From Paratinospora sagittata (taxonomy: Eukaryota; Streptophyta; Magnoliopsida; Ranunculales; Menispermaceae), in NCBI GenBank assembly GCA_035771175.1, contig CM069593.1:47462054-47526053 (forward strand): a stretch of DNA of 64,000 bases, given 5' to 3'. This document shows positions 22,178-35,725 of the stretch, piece by piece. Within the stretch, counting starts at the first letter, position 1; every line of letters starts with the position of its first letter. The position numbers and the translations under genes were made by a program. The notes beneath the pieces are model-generated. The model did not search any database, had not been told where the DNA came from, and saw only the letters and a list, made by a program, of their open reading frames with translations.

Positions 22178-25060
22178 CTTGGCTTATTTTCTGACTGTTG
22201 TAGTATAATCTAGATCAATGTGCAGAAGAATCATTGTATGAGATCACCTATTTTTGAGACTCTTGATGGGTATTGAGATCTGCTCTTGCAAGGTTTCTTG
22301 GGTGGGCATCAATGTTCAAGAATATTGTAAAGAAAATATGTACCTGAAATTGATTTTTGACCATGAGTTTACTTCTTTTTTGTTTCAGTAAATTTTTGTT
22401 GATTATAATGAAGTCTTACCTCCCAAAATGCAAGATTTTACTTTTCTGATTGTTTAAGTTTTCTTTTTCAGTTTTTCCAGCCATGCCTAGATTTGATTCT
22501 GAATTTGATGACTAAAATCTTTCCCTGTGGACTCGCATACATGGAAAATGATGCCAACGAACAATGTTTGGAACCCAAGATCCTCATAAGGAGTCTTGAA
22601 GACACGACTGATGAAGTATAATTTTTCGCATGGTACTTTTCCCCTCCAAGATGGGATTTGCTTAACATAACTAATTCATTCTCTGATCAGCATCTTGTGC
22701 CACATAAATTCTGTTTTTACATTCAGGGCCTGCCAACATGAGTCTTCCTTGATGAAATAGTAACTCTTTCCTCTACCTTTAATTTTTTAATTACTGATTT
22801 GCAATGGACCAGATAGGCCTAGAAGGAATCTGTGCAAATTTAAATTTCTGCCAGGCACTTCTAAAGTAATGTTGATTACAGCTTGCTTGTTCATTCACTC
22901 TTAAGACTGCTGAATCCCGGCATAGCTCATCCAGGTGTTCTTTTAAACTGTGCTGTTATATTTTTTATTCTACTTCTCATGAAGTCTTTTTTTTTTTCAG
23001 GTGCAGAGAGACGCATGTTCTTCTTAGCAAGTGGAACTTTTTTGGTAGAAAGACAAGGACCCTAAATATTAAACTAAGGTATTTCTCTCTTGCATGACCC
23101 TACACGTGAAATTTCAGAGATATGACATATATCTGTCACCACTTTTGCAGGTTAATGCCTTATTGGGAATATAGAAAATAAAAGGCAAATCAAATAAAAC
23201 TTAGAAAGGTGTGAGACCACTTTTGCAGGTTAATGCCTTATTGGGAATATAGAAAATAAAAAGCAAATCAAATAAAACTTAGAAAGGTGTGAGATTTCCT
23301 ATTTGGTATTGAACCACAGAACCTATACTAGATTACCCATGTCAACATCACTGTCATATTGCTTTTAGAAGACTAGAAGACAAGCAAAATGCCATAATAG
23401 ATGCCCAAACTTTGGTAAGTATATGGTTCAGTGAATCAGCACTGTAGGGTATATTCTTCACCTTTAGTGTTTCTGCTCTATTAATTTACTGGGCAACTTG
23501 GCATGATGAGATGACACATAGAGCTTCATGACTTTCTCCTCCTCTCCTCAACCTTATCCTCATAAAACTAATAAAATCCTGTCCTTTTCCAAGCATTCAG
23601 CTAGCTTTTTTAGGTCTCTCTCAACTTTTCTCTTTGAACTTGTTGGAGAAGGAACAACTGAGTTGCTCAGTGCTGTTATTTTAAACCTGCAAACAATATA
23701 CATATTCTTCTCTTTGAACTGATGGAGACCGCTTTTGCTCATGTTGTGCTTATTCTCTTCTTGTTATATTTCTGGTGGTTTTCATAATACTCTTGTGTGG
23801 ACTACATTATTTGTCTCTTTGAGATTCTATTATATTGTTTTCTGTGGGACAATGTGATTAAAATATCATTAGAACATTCAAGTGTCCTAAATTAGAGAGG
23901 ATAAAGAGTCATTGACCAATGACATGATTTACCTTCTTAAATCATTTATCATGCGAGGACTAAGGAAATGGGATTGAAATAATTGCTTGACCTCCCCTTT
24001 TTAAGATCACTAAAACACTCATGTTAATATGCATTTTTCATATAATTTACCTTTAATGATGTACTTAGTTTTAGATAATGAAATTGAAGATAGTTTTTGG
24101 CATAAAAAAACGTGGACGGCAATGAAACTATTTGCTTTGCTTTGCTTTATGTATAACTAGTGATTATTACTTGAAAACATGATTCTTATTACCACCGAGG
24201 ATAAAGATTAGATAACCATACATATCATTACAAGACCATATCAAACTTTTATAAAAGCAATGGACAAAAGAGAAAATTTGTGGGGAAAGACCTGGTGCAA
24301 AACTCCAATTTAAAAAAGTTTTAAGGGAGAACCACTTTATGATAGACAACAAATGGAAAGAGTAATTTACATGATAATTGTTAGTTGTTTTGAATTTATT
24401 AGCAAGAATCCCATATGGTGATCTTCAGCTTACATTATGCTTCCTTAGGCTTGTTTTCTTCTTATTGTAATGGTTTGGCTCCACTAATTAAATTATTGTA
24501 ATGTTTTCTTCTTGTTTTCTTCTTATCTAATGTAATGTAGTGTTTGGAAACTTTATTTGCAACTGATAAAAATAAAAGATTTTGGCTTATTGTATTAGAG
24601 CTTAAATCACTAGAATTAGTTGAAAAATCAAGGTGGTAAGATCACACCATTGCAAAATCATAACTGGGTCTTGGGTTGTAGTTTAGGAAAATTAAACTTG
24701 ATTGTCAATTGCACTATCATTTGATTGGCCATGAAAGCATCCAAGATATAAATGCTAAGATTTCCTTCTCAAACCATACTTGGAATATCACCTGTGTCAT
24801 TGCTTCAGCAGACATGGGGAGGCCAGAGCTGTTCATATAATGAAAACCTATCCTTATGGTTTTATGAACCAGAGGTTGTGGAGTGATTTGTGGTTGGATT
24901 GCCCAATCATTATCTTTATTTATTTCATAGTTTTTGAAGGGTGTAATGAAATTACACGTAGCGTTCAATCTTATCTCATCAGCATAAACACAAACCCTAG
25001 TCTCTCTCACCCTTGTAAAAGAGGGAATTAAATGTGTTGCTATCCATGGCTTTATTTTAT
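22178..25060. other. SAM-gene 3' region and intergenic DNA
   Basis: No coding region is supported; the open frames lack family matches and splice logic. It holds the 78-bp tandem duplication listed separately. The word aaaccctag near 24993 resembles a plant leader motif, but nothing follows that I can call a gene. Confidence 0.4.
23139..23294 (+). repeat. 78-bp tandem duplication
   Basis: Two adjacent copies of a unit starting ccacttttgcaggttaatg and ending aaaggtgtgaga differ by a single base. Confidence 0.95.
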
Positions 25061-26564
25061 TTTTAATTTTCCTTTTTTTATTTCCTCTCTTTCTTTTTCT
25101 TTATTTTTTTGTTTTTCTGGGAAACCTAGGATATTGAAGTCAACAATGCCAACCCTTGATATTGATACTCTTGAATTGTCATGTGACATATAGTCGAGCA
25201 TTGGGATTGACACCTATTGATAAATTTTAGATTAATGTTAAAGGGACGTTGGGTATCAACGATATTTTTTGACACAACTTCCTTTAGATATTGAGGATGT
25301 TGTGCAATATATGCGTATTCTCAAAAACATTTAAAGAAGTTATGTGTCAACTTCAAGAAATGGTATTGACACTTAACATATATAAAGCATTTTTTTAATT
25401 TTTATGGTAATTTTGACATGTTCTTCCTAAAAAAGGATAAAACATTTTTAATGAGATAAGACCTACTAGAGAGACCAACTTAAGCATTGTCCTTTAATTT
25501 AATATGAATTTTTTAAAATAATAAATAGAAAAGCAAATGTGAGCAAAATTGGGAGATATCCTTATCACTAAAAGTGAGATATGATGAAGGCATCAAAGCT
25601 AATGCTTTCTCCACTCACACTCACAAATCTGCCAAGGACAACAACATCTATTTCAGTAGATATTCAGATCTATTTCAGTAGATATTCAGAGCTTTTGGAA
25701 TTAGATTACGAAGTGAAAGAAGGAAACGGAAAGGCAGACAAATGATGCTCCATTCCATTCCCGTTCTTATTCTCATTTTCAATCAACTAGTTGTGTTTGT
25801 GGTTATCAAAAAAGCTTGGAATTCGAATCATTATCATTAACTCCCAAGTAAACCATACAATAAAAAATAAAAAAGAAAGAGAAAAGAGCATCACTTTCCT
25901 TTAACAAACAAATCTACTTTCTACAATGATTTTTTTTTTTTTAAATCCCAATTATCCCACCAGTAGTGACCCACCAAGGAACAATCAAACTAAACCATCC
26001 ATTTTTTGTGAGCCCACTTACTCAAGTTGATGCGGTAGAAAAATATTATATCGATTAAAAATACTACATCAATTGTTATAAATTACTGTCATATCAGCTT
26101 TTAACTTTAATATATTAAAACAACATACTTTTCAGTGAAATTATAAAATCTAATGTGAATATTTGACACATCAAATTTGAAGCAATTGGTGTGAAAATTT
26201 TAATCTCCTTAATATTTTTTGATGCGGTAAGTTGTGAGTACTGATTTTTTTTATTTTTTTTCCTTCATTGATGTGGTAATCACAATAACTAGTATATTAT
26301 TTTGGTGTGTGTGTGTGTGTTTTTTTTTTTGGGCCGTTTTAACCTCAATTGCAAGATATTGTATTTTTAAAAGTCCATTCCTTAAAACAAAACAAAAATG
26401 ATACTTGATGAATTGAAAAGTTACCCGTACTACTTCAATGGATAAATATAATGAGGAAGACTCAAACTTCCAACTTAGTAGAAGGTAAAATTTGAATTGA
26501 CTTCAATTAAGATGCGATTTAAGTGCACTTCTTTGTCTTTAAAGAGAATACGAAAAATTTATCA
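25061..26564. other. Intergenic DNA with no gene seen
   Basis: AT-rich. It includes a short direct duplication (atctatttcagtagatattc twice, about 25648-25690) and a (GT)n tract at about 26304-26320. Confidence 0.45.
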
Positions 26565-26767
26565 GGTTACAACGCAGTTGATGAGAGCAACTATGTCTTT
26601 GTGGTTGAGAGACTTGATCACGGGTTCAAGTCCAATTACAACAAAAATTAATGGGGAGGTGCTAGCTATTCACCTTCTTAGGGTGCCGACCTCCAGATTA
26701 GTTTTGTCCCCTCAAAAGAATTAGCGGGGACACTTTGGGGTTTAAGAACAAAAAAAAAAGAAAAAAA
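26565..26767 (+). mobile_element. tRNA-derived SINE
   Basis: B box gatcacgggttcaagtcc and an A-box-like agttgatgagagc near the 5' end, ending in an A-rich tail. Flanks agaatacgaaaaatttatca (26545) and agaatacgtaaatatca (26768) look like a slightly decayed target duplication. Confidence 0.75.
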
Positions 26768-26785
26768 AGAATACGTAAATATCAA

Positions 26786-27640
26786 GCTTAACGGATTTTT
26801 ATTTATTTATTTATTTGAGATTCTATAAAATAGGTCATTCTCTAAAAAGTATTTTTTTGTTCAACCTGGTTAGGTTCAAAACTTGAAAAGTAATTTCCAG
26901 CAGTGATCCATTTCATAGATTCTATTATGAAATAAATAAATAACCCAAAAGAAAGAGGGAAGAACACATCTTTTGTCAATATAACACTGAGAAATACATA
27001 AAAAAAACAATTTCATTTTTTAGATTTTCATAAACTTTCCTAAATCAATTTTCACCATTTCTACTCAACTAAAGCCCCATTTTGTTAAGCATTTGTAAAC
27101 TTTTTTTTTTTAACTAAAAATAGTTTTTTGGAGACCTCTAACAACATCTATATTTGTATGAATCTGTAGTGAAGAAATAATTTTTTTGGTTATATGAGAA
27201 GTTAAATGGACCAATTTTTTAAAAAAGTTATCTTATCAAGAGAATACTTTTACAAAAGTTGTATCTAAGAGGCCAGACTTTTTTTAATTATACAAGCTAA
27301 ACTACACGATAATCCACTTTGTCCAATTTACTTTATTAAGGACTATGTTGAGTATAAATTATAAGTATTTTCTTAATTGAAACATCTAAAATTATACGTC
27401 AATATGCTTCTACAATTTAAAAGACAAAAATATATAATATCAATCAATTTCTACAAAACTTTTCAACAAGTCCCAATATTTACAATTATTTAAACTAATT
27501 TCGCCATCTCTACTTGTATATCCTAAGATAAAATCTTCCACTGATTTTTTATTAAAAAAAGATCTTGCATTTTCTTTTTATTTCTTTAAAAAGCTTGACA
27601 ACAGTGCTACAATGAGTTATATATGATCATTTCTATTCAA
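26786..27640. other. AT-rich promoter-distal DNA of AMP1
   Basis: No ORF or repeat family recognised. GC content rises from 27640 towards the gene. Confidence 0.4.
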
Positions 27641-27945
27641 GGCAACTCATGCACATGCCAGCCACCCCAGTACCCGTACCATCTAATACCAGCACCAAGC
27701 AACTTCTCCTTCTGCCACTTCAAAAACTTTTCAAATCTCTAGACCAGCAGGCGTTTCAGTAACTGATTCCACCGTTAAAGCCCACCACTTGCTTCCCAAC
27801 CCATCAGTTTCTCATTGCATTCTCAATCTCAAAATCTCTGTTTCTCTACACAAATCTACAGAAAAAGTTGAAAAACCATTAAAAAAAACCAATACCAATC
27901 AAATATAAACAGTCGAAAACCTCTCTTTTTCCTCTGTTTTCAGCC

Positions 27946-30900
27946 ATGGCAGATTACAAAACCTCCAACTCAAACAACACCATTTTCAATCCTCTTCCTT
28001 CTCCTCTCTTCACCATCTGCTTCATAATCTTCCTCTGCATTCTGGGCATTTACATATTTCATAACCCAGATTCAAAAACACCAAAAAATCTATCTAATAA
28101 AAATGCCCTATACTTTCAAGAACTCTTCCTCTCTTCCTCCACAAACTACACACTCTCATCCTACCTCCGAGCCCTCACCGCCCACCAACACGTCGCCGGA
28201 ACGGCGCCGTCGTTACAGACTCTCCACTACGTCGAAACCCATCTCCGGCAAGACCTTGGTCTCCCCTCCGTCACCGTCGACTTCGACGCCCTCCTCTCTT
28301 ATCCTACGCACTCCTCTCTCACCCTCCACTTCAAAAACGGCTCTTCCAAAGACCTCTCTTTGACCGAACCGGGTCAACTCGGCCGAGTCATCGACCCGTA
28401 TCACGCCTACTCGCCGTCCGGTTCGGCGCACGGTAAGCCGGTTTTCGCGAACTACGGCAGGGTAGAAGACTACCGTGCGCTGGAGGCGTTGGGGGTGTAC
28501 GTTAAGGGGTGTGTGGTGGTGGTGAGGAGAGGAGGAGAGGTTGGGAGAGGAGAGGTGGTGGAGGTGGCGGCGGAGAGAGGTGCGGTGGCGGTGTTAACGT
28601 ACGCCGAGGGGGATAGGTTTAGTGGGGGTGTTGAGAGAGGGACGGTTATGAGGGGTTTAGGGGACCCTTTGACGCCGGGGTGGGCCGCTGCCGGAGATGA
28701 GGGTGGTGGGGAGAGGTTGAGTGTGGAGGATAAGGAAGTGAAGGAGAGGTTTCCGGCGATTCCGTCGATGCCGATATCGGCGGAGAACGCCGACGTCATT
28801 CTCCTGTCGCTGGAGGGGCCGAGGGTGCCGCCAGAGTGGCGGGACACGGTGAGTAGTGGTGGTGGCAAGGTGGGGAGGAGGGTGGGAGCTGGACCGACTT
28901 TGGTGAACTTCACTTACCAGGTGCGTATGTTAGTGGGGAACTATATGGGGGTGCTAAATTACGCTGGTGTTAGCATATGCTTGTTATTTGTTTTTTTTTT
29001 TTTTTGTATGAATTATAACTGTGTTTAATTTGTTTAGGGGGTGGTGGGGGAATAGTGTGTGGGTGGTGCATATTAGTGGAATAAGGTGGGAAATTGCTAA
29101 ACTAAGCTTGTTTGTTTGTTTGTTTTGGTTTGGTATGGTATGCAAAAGGTGCTTGAATGTCATGTTGGGCAAAATTATGTATGTAGTTCTCATTTAAAAT
29201 TGTTAAAATTGGATCCTATAATTAGCTTACTTGTGTTGAAAACGTATTATTGTTTTACTCAGGTGAAAATCATGCGGGCGAAGCATGATTTCGTCATGTA
29301 AAGCTGCTGATGGGCATAATTCTGTGACCTTTTTTTAGAATAATTCCTCTAGTCGCTAATAAGAATATCTACTATGACTTATCTTTAGGAATTCCGTTTA
29401 ATGAACTTGATTGCACAAGTAGATTTGAGATTTGTAGCGGGGATTTGGATTACAGATGGGAAAAATTTTTGTGTAATATGCATCTTGAGGATCTATTTTT
29501 GACGAATATTCTTGTAGGGACCAGAGTATTTGGATAGATGTCCTATGATCTAGTTTGACATTTATGTCTTTGGTGAACTTAGCATTTGTGAATTTTGGGT
29601 GTTCTTTGTCTGCTTACGTTTGCATGTTTGGTGGCAACTTTCGAAACTTCACCTTATTTTTCTTGTTTCTATACTGGACTTGCTAAATGTGTTAAATGCA
29701 TGAGATGTGCTGGTCATGTTAATCTAGTGTTTGCTATCTATTTAACCACTACTTCTACTTTAAGATAACTCTATTTACTTCTACTTCAATTTAGAGGGAA
29801 AAAAATAAATATTTACTCTATTTTTTTTCATTGTCCCTCTATTTTTTTTTTGAGAGGTTGCAAATAAAGTTAACAAAGTCCGCCTTCATAAACTTGTAAA
29901 CTTGTTCTTACGCTAAACTTGTTTCTATACCGCATTGGTAAACTTGTTTCTATACTCAACTTGCTAAATGTGTTGAGATACATGAGATTGGCTGACTGCA
30001 ATAAAGTGACGTCTACTTGTCTCCATACTTGCCGTGTATGCTTCCCAAAGTTGATTAACATATATTTATTTCTAACGTGTTATACTTTTTCATTTACATT
30101 TTCTTGCCATGTTCTTTGTTCATCTCATTTTGGTATTTGTTCAATAAAAGCTTGACTTCAAGTCTCCTTTTTTTTTTTTTTTTAATTTGGTGTCAATTTC
30201 TTTGTTTTGTATATTTTATAAACAGACTGAAGGCAAACAAAGATAATCCATTTGTTCAATAAATAAGCAAGTTCAAACATAGGCATACCCAGATCATGAG
30301 ATCAACAAAATAAATATGTTGTCGTGTGGTTCGGCATGGATATCATCTTAAATTTGGTGTTACCCTGTTAAATAGCTAAAGACGCCGACCAATGCATCTT
30401 TGTACCATCAAAGCAGTTGGCCAATCTTGCTTTTCTTGTACATTGGCTTGCTTTTCCTGTTCATTTTTTCCTTCATAATTAAGGGAATTTCATTCTTAAA
30501 TCTTAATGAAGCTTACTATCTTGATCCCTATCTAACAACTAGCAAGACACTCTGTGTTTAATGCATTTTCTCTTTGTGGGCTTATATTAGCATTGGTGAT
30601 GCGTATACTAGCATGGGAGTTAGCACATACCTGCTGTCCACTTTTACGGTTGTACTGGTCTTGGCTAGTGTTAATTGTTGAAGCTAAAGTCTTTAACACA
30701 TTACATTGCCTTATCCTACTTTTAATGACCTTCAGCGAATAAATTTGAATGGTTTAATTCATCTTCAATACTATTGCTGGGAAAATGAATAGTTTGATTC
30801 AAGAATTATAATTATTGGTGTACAGTACATTTCTTTCCTTATATTTTATGTATAACTTTCCCTTTTTTTGCCTTAAAATTTCTTAAATGTCCCAGTACTA

Positions 30901-33900
30901 CCACATTGGAAAATATGTGCATGGCAACTATATTTCTCCTTGCTAGTGTCCTTATGTTGCTTTATACGTTCCTTCATATGTTTATCATATGATCCATTAG
31001 CCCAATAACTTTAAAATTCTTTTTCATCCTTCTATGTATTATACAGGGGGAGAAAAAGGTGATGAAGATCCATGATGTCTTTGCTGTGATTAGAGGGTGG
31101 GAAGAGCCTGACCGCTATGTTCTCCTTGGAAACCATAGAGATGCATGGACCTATGGCGCCGTTGACCCCAATAGTGGAACTGCAGCACTACTTGATATTG
31201 CTCGCCGTTATTCTCTTCTAATGCGCAAAGGCTGGGCTCCTCGCAGGACAATTGTTCTCTGCAGTTGGGATGCAGAAGAGTTTGGAATGGTGTGTATTTG
31301 AATACTCATTTCCTTTACTCTTGTAGAATTCTCCATTGAAAACATAGGGGTGTTTGATTTGTGATTGAAACAAGGATTACAGTTCTGAAATAGCCTGTTC
31401 TCTCAAGTAAAATCTCAAAAAACTGTTTTCGGATATAACCAAGTAAATGGGTTTTTTGTGTTTTCGAATTTTTAGATACGGAAAACAGTTTCCGAATCAC
31501 AAACCAAACAGGCCTTAGTCTCATATCACATTCTACTGTCACCAATAAGCCTGATGTCTTTGAAAGTTGAAACCACATGCATGGCCAACACTAATAGCTT
31601 AAGTTTTCCTGAAGCTACGCTATCTTCACCCGCTTGCTTATTTATGGGGCAAAAAATATTTTTGTGTATATCAGTGTTCATATGTAGGAGCATGTTGAAT
31701 GGATCAAGTAAATTCTTCTTGGGTAGGAAGTATGAGTCAACTCTAGTATATGTATGAATTTGTTGGTGTTTATTCTTGCAGGTTGGATCCACTGAATGGG
31801 TTGAGCAGAACCTTGTGAATTTGGGTTCTAAAGCTGTAGCCTATCTTAATGTTGATTGTGCTGTTCAAGGACCAGGCCTATTTGCCAGTGCAACTCCCCA
31901 ACTAGACGACCTCATAGTTGACGTCACAAAGAAGGTAAAAGAAAGTGAAATAGCAAAAAAAAAACAATAAAAATAAAAATCTTCTTTTTGGTCATTCTCT
32001 TGTATCTTGTATGATTACTGTTAAGTTGCCGTCTCCAATGACTTCTTTATGTGTTTTTATGTGACATGTAAGTGGAATCAATTTGCATGTTTGATGGTAA
32101 TCAGCTTCTCAGGATGATGTAATTAGAGAAATTGAATTCAGTTTTAACGTTAATAGCATTACGTACTTAATTTTCTTTTTCCCCCCTTTGTGTTCTTTTG
32201 GAATTTGACAAACAGGTAAAAAAGCTGTATTTTAAGAAACAATCTTAAATATTTTTACTTTGTGATTTGTATTAATGCTAGGCTTGAAACTGATTTCAGA
32301 TCAAGGATCCTGATTTTGAGGACATGTATGTGTATCAGAGTTGGACTGCTACAAATAAAGGCGTCAATGTAAGCTGTTTAACTGTACTGGTGTATTTACT
32401 ACAAATTCCAAACTGGCTGTTTTCATTTCCTCCCATCAATGTAACTTTCCTTTTCCCAAACCGTTTATGGCAGATTCAAAGACTGAGCAGAGTCGATTCT
32501 GATTTTGCTCCATTTTTGCAACATGCAGGAGTTCCTTCTGTTGATCTGTATTATGGAGAAGGTACATCTTTTAGTTTAACTAGTGCATTTAAAGTACAAG
32601 TTATTCAATAGTTACGGGATCCAAACTGCTTTTTAGAAGCTTAGCATCATGGTGCTTGGCATATAATTAAAAACTGAGGGAAATTTAGTCTAAAGATTGG
32701 GAAAAAACCGTCTCCCTCAATTTTTTGGAACTTATGAAACCTTTTCTTTTTCTTTTTTCGCAGATTATCCAGTCTACCACACTGCTTTTGACTCCTATGA
32801 CTGGATGATAAAATATGGAGATCCGTCGTTCCATCGTCACGTGGCTGGTAAGGTTTCTGTGCTCACTATCCTTCTTACTATTAAATAATTAAAGCAGCTG
32901 TTCAATGGCCATGCCTCCTAGATAACCTTATTTTTGTATGCTCCTTTAGTCGCTGGAATTTGGGGACTTCTAGCGTTACGCTTGGCCGATGACCCAATCA
33001 TACCTTACAACTACCTCTCTTATGCTACACAATTGCAGGTAGGGAAAGGTACTCATGAAAATTCTGTTCTGAGATTCTCTTTTACTAATTTGTACATTAT
33101 GGCAGTGGTTTTTTCTTAAAATGAAAATATTCCATTTCAACTTGACTCTGAATAAGATACTTGTAGTTGTCTTTAATGGCAATTAGGTCGTAGTTATTCT
33201 CAAATTTGCTATCAACATTTGAAGTTTGAAAGTCTTTCCATACTATTTGATCCTTATATTACTTCTCAGAAATGTCTATTGAAATGGTAAAAACCAATAT
33301 ATTCTTTCTATTGATGGAATCCCACCAGTGATTTTGCAACAATAAAGTTCTAGATGTTTGGAATTGATGAAGAGGGGTATGAAGCATGGGAGCTCAACAA
33401 TTTTAGGATCTGTCCCTTGTCTAATGCATTAATCCATGTTTCATTGAAACCTCTGATTGCCATGCACTTGAATTGGACCTTGAGACTGTGTTAATGTTAT
33501 GTTTCTGTATTACACAAAGTGTATGGAGCTGTTAATTGCATTTGTGCTTTGATGTTTTTGTGATTTGGGATTGAAACTATCAATTATCCATCTGCAGGAA
33601 CATACAAATATATTAGGTAGTTTGTTGGACACGAGTGTATCTTTACATCCGATAGCAAAATCTATCCAAGAACTTAGCTCTGCTGCTAGACTAGCCGAAG
33701 AGGAAGCAAAGGTGAGACAGTAGTTAACCCTGCAAACAAAAAAATTAGAATAAAAGTCTGTCGGGTATGTGAAATTCAATCTATTTACATCTTCGTATGG
33801 ACATCAGTTTTTTTTTTTTTCTCTAATGCAGAAACTGAGGGAAGTGGCCGATGACAACTTGTTGGAACTAAAGAGACGAGCATTGAATGATCGGCTGATG

Positions 33901-34442
33901 CTTGCTGAGAGAGCCTTCGCAGATGCAGATGGTCTTCAAGGAAGGCAGTGGTTCAAGCATCTGGTAAACCATTCAATAATACTCTCATTCAATTCTTTTT
34001 GTACCACTTCCTTTTTCTATATCAACATTTTATTCATCAGCTTCAATTATTTCCCAGTGCTGTCCTTCGATTTTACTAATTTTGTTTGCCACAATATTAG
34101 AGACATTGACTCTTACATGTAGCCCAATTATCTCCTATTACTGAGGTGATGGACCAATGGACCTTCTTTAGTGTATTTTGTACCAACCAACACAGCTTAT
34201 CAAGAGGGTTTTAGCTCTAGATAACAATGTTTAACTTCTTGTTTCTTGGCGTTGGACAGATATATGGGCCGCCTAAGGAATACAATACCAAGCTCTCATT
34301 CTTCCCGGGCATAGCAGATGCAATTTCTCAGGCAACAAGGGTGGTGATGAAAGAAGGCCAATCTGCAGTTCAGCATGAAGTATTCAGGGTCGCGAGAGCA
34401 ATTCAAAGGGCTGCCATTGCTCTTAGAGGAGAACTAATTTGA
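27946..34442 (+). CDS. AMP1: AMP1-type glutamate carboxypeptidase II-like protein
   Basis: Ten exons, all GT-AG: 27946-28920, 31047-31289, 31782-31934, 32300-32368, 32474-32561, 32764-32847, 32950-33038, 33598-33711, 33832-33963 and 34260-34442. They total 2130 bases, 709 codons (Arabidopsis AMP1 is about 706). A signal anchor spans residues about 20-40, then a PA domain, the M28 peptidase fold and the C-terminal TFR-dimer domain. Zinc ligands and catalytic residues of the GCPII family are all present: H355, D365, E402-E403, D431 and H515. AMP1 acts at the endoplasmic reticulum and limits meristem size, cytokinin level and miRNA-guided translation repression; its substrate is unsettled. The start has a good context (agccATGG) and no upstream ATG in the visible leader. 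AMP1 fits better than its paralogue LAMP1, judging by exon 1 motifs. Confidence 0.95.
28921..31046 (+). other. AMP1 intron 1 (2.1 kb)
   Basis: T-rich intron with several short open frames and no recognisable element. Confidence 0.8.
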
Positions 34443-34959
34443 TGAGCAGATCCTGTATTATTGATTCATGTATTGGCAAACCAAATTTTGTTGGCTTTTT
34501 AAAACTTCTGCATTTTTTACATAGAGAAAGAATGTGAGATTGATGTCCTACCCACCTACTGCAGTAATTTTGATTAGCAGGAGATCTGTAAATTCTGATG
34601 GTTGTAAGCTCTTGCATTCTTTACCTAGAGAAAGAAGATGGGCTTGACACAATTCCCTTTGCACAGCTGATTTGTAAGTGGGTCTGTACCATTATCTGTA
34701 TGAGCCTCAAAATTTTCTTGGCTTTGAGCTTGATAATTTTGTTTCATAAAGAAGACAAGCTTGAGCTCCGAGCTTCTATAGTTATATGATCTTAAAATGT
34801 AAATATTTATATTCATATATGTAAGGTTACAAAAAAAATTTGTGTACAAATATATGCGTATCTTCGTATTTCAAGAATTCGAAGTAGAACCTTATTTGGG
34901 ACTGTGGGTTTGTTTGGTATTGCTTCCGACTATAACTTTTATAGAAGTAATTATAAAAA
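34443..34959 (+). other. AMP1 3' UTR and flank
   Basis: Contains a short local duplication (aaaacttctgcattttttacatagagaaag-like, again near 34612: gctcttgcattctttacctagagaaag). No gene. Confidence 0.4.
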
Positions 34960-35725
34960 AAGTACTTCAAAACAGTTATTGATAGTTATTTTAATATTCA
35001 AAATATATTTTTTAATTTAAAATGGCTAAAATCCTAAAATGGAGAAGCTACCCTTAACGATTTCTTCAAATTGTGATAGATTTATAATTATTTACAGTTA
35101 GTAAAAACACAGTTAGTAAAAACAAACAACAACAGGCCAAACTTAACTTCTGCTAATAAAAAGAATATATTTTTTGATTTAAAATGATAAAATCACACCC
35201 TGGAACAGCTTCTTCAAATTACGATAGATCTACCATTATTGACAATTAACAAAAACAAACAAACAGACCAAACTCATCTTTTGCTAATAAAAAAAATATA
35301 TTTTTTGATTTAAAATAACAAAAATTGCATGGAGAAGCGAACCTTGAGCAGCTTCTTCAAATTATAATAAATCTACAATTATTGACAGTTAACAAAAACA
35401 AACAAACATGTCAAACTCAACTTCTTCAAATTACGATAGATCTACAATTATTGACAGTTACCAAAAACAAACAAACAGGCCAAACACTTCTACTAGTAAA
35501 AAGAATATATATATTTTTATTTAAAATGACTACAATCGCAAATTGGAGAAGCTACCATTGAACAGCTTCTTCAAATTGCGATAGATCTATAATTATTGAC
35601 AGTTAGCAAAAACAAACAAACAAGCCTTTCAAATTGCAATAGATCTACAATTATTGACAATTAGCAAAAGCAAACAAACAAGCCATACTCAGCTTCTACT
35701 AATAAAAACGTTAAAAAAAAGTACT
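34960..35725 (+). repeat. Tandem minisatellite, about 144-bp unit
   Basis: The word cttcttcaaatt plus agatctacaattattga recurs near 35062, 35206, 35353, 35420, 35562 and 35626. Each copy is followed by caaaaacaaacaaac and, in the longer units, an aatatattttttgattt block. Spacing alternates between about 144 and about 66, so full and short units are mixed. Confidence 0.85.

Noticed and set aside
24717..25010. 97-codon minus-strand frame
   Set aside because: No recognisable motif, no splice partners, and composition like the flanking intergenic DNA.
28103..28913. Open frames in other phases and on the minus strand across AMP1 exon 1
   Set aside because: They are shadows of a GC-rich, well-conserved coding exon and have low-complexity Pro/Thr/Ser or Arg/Gly content.
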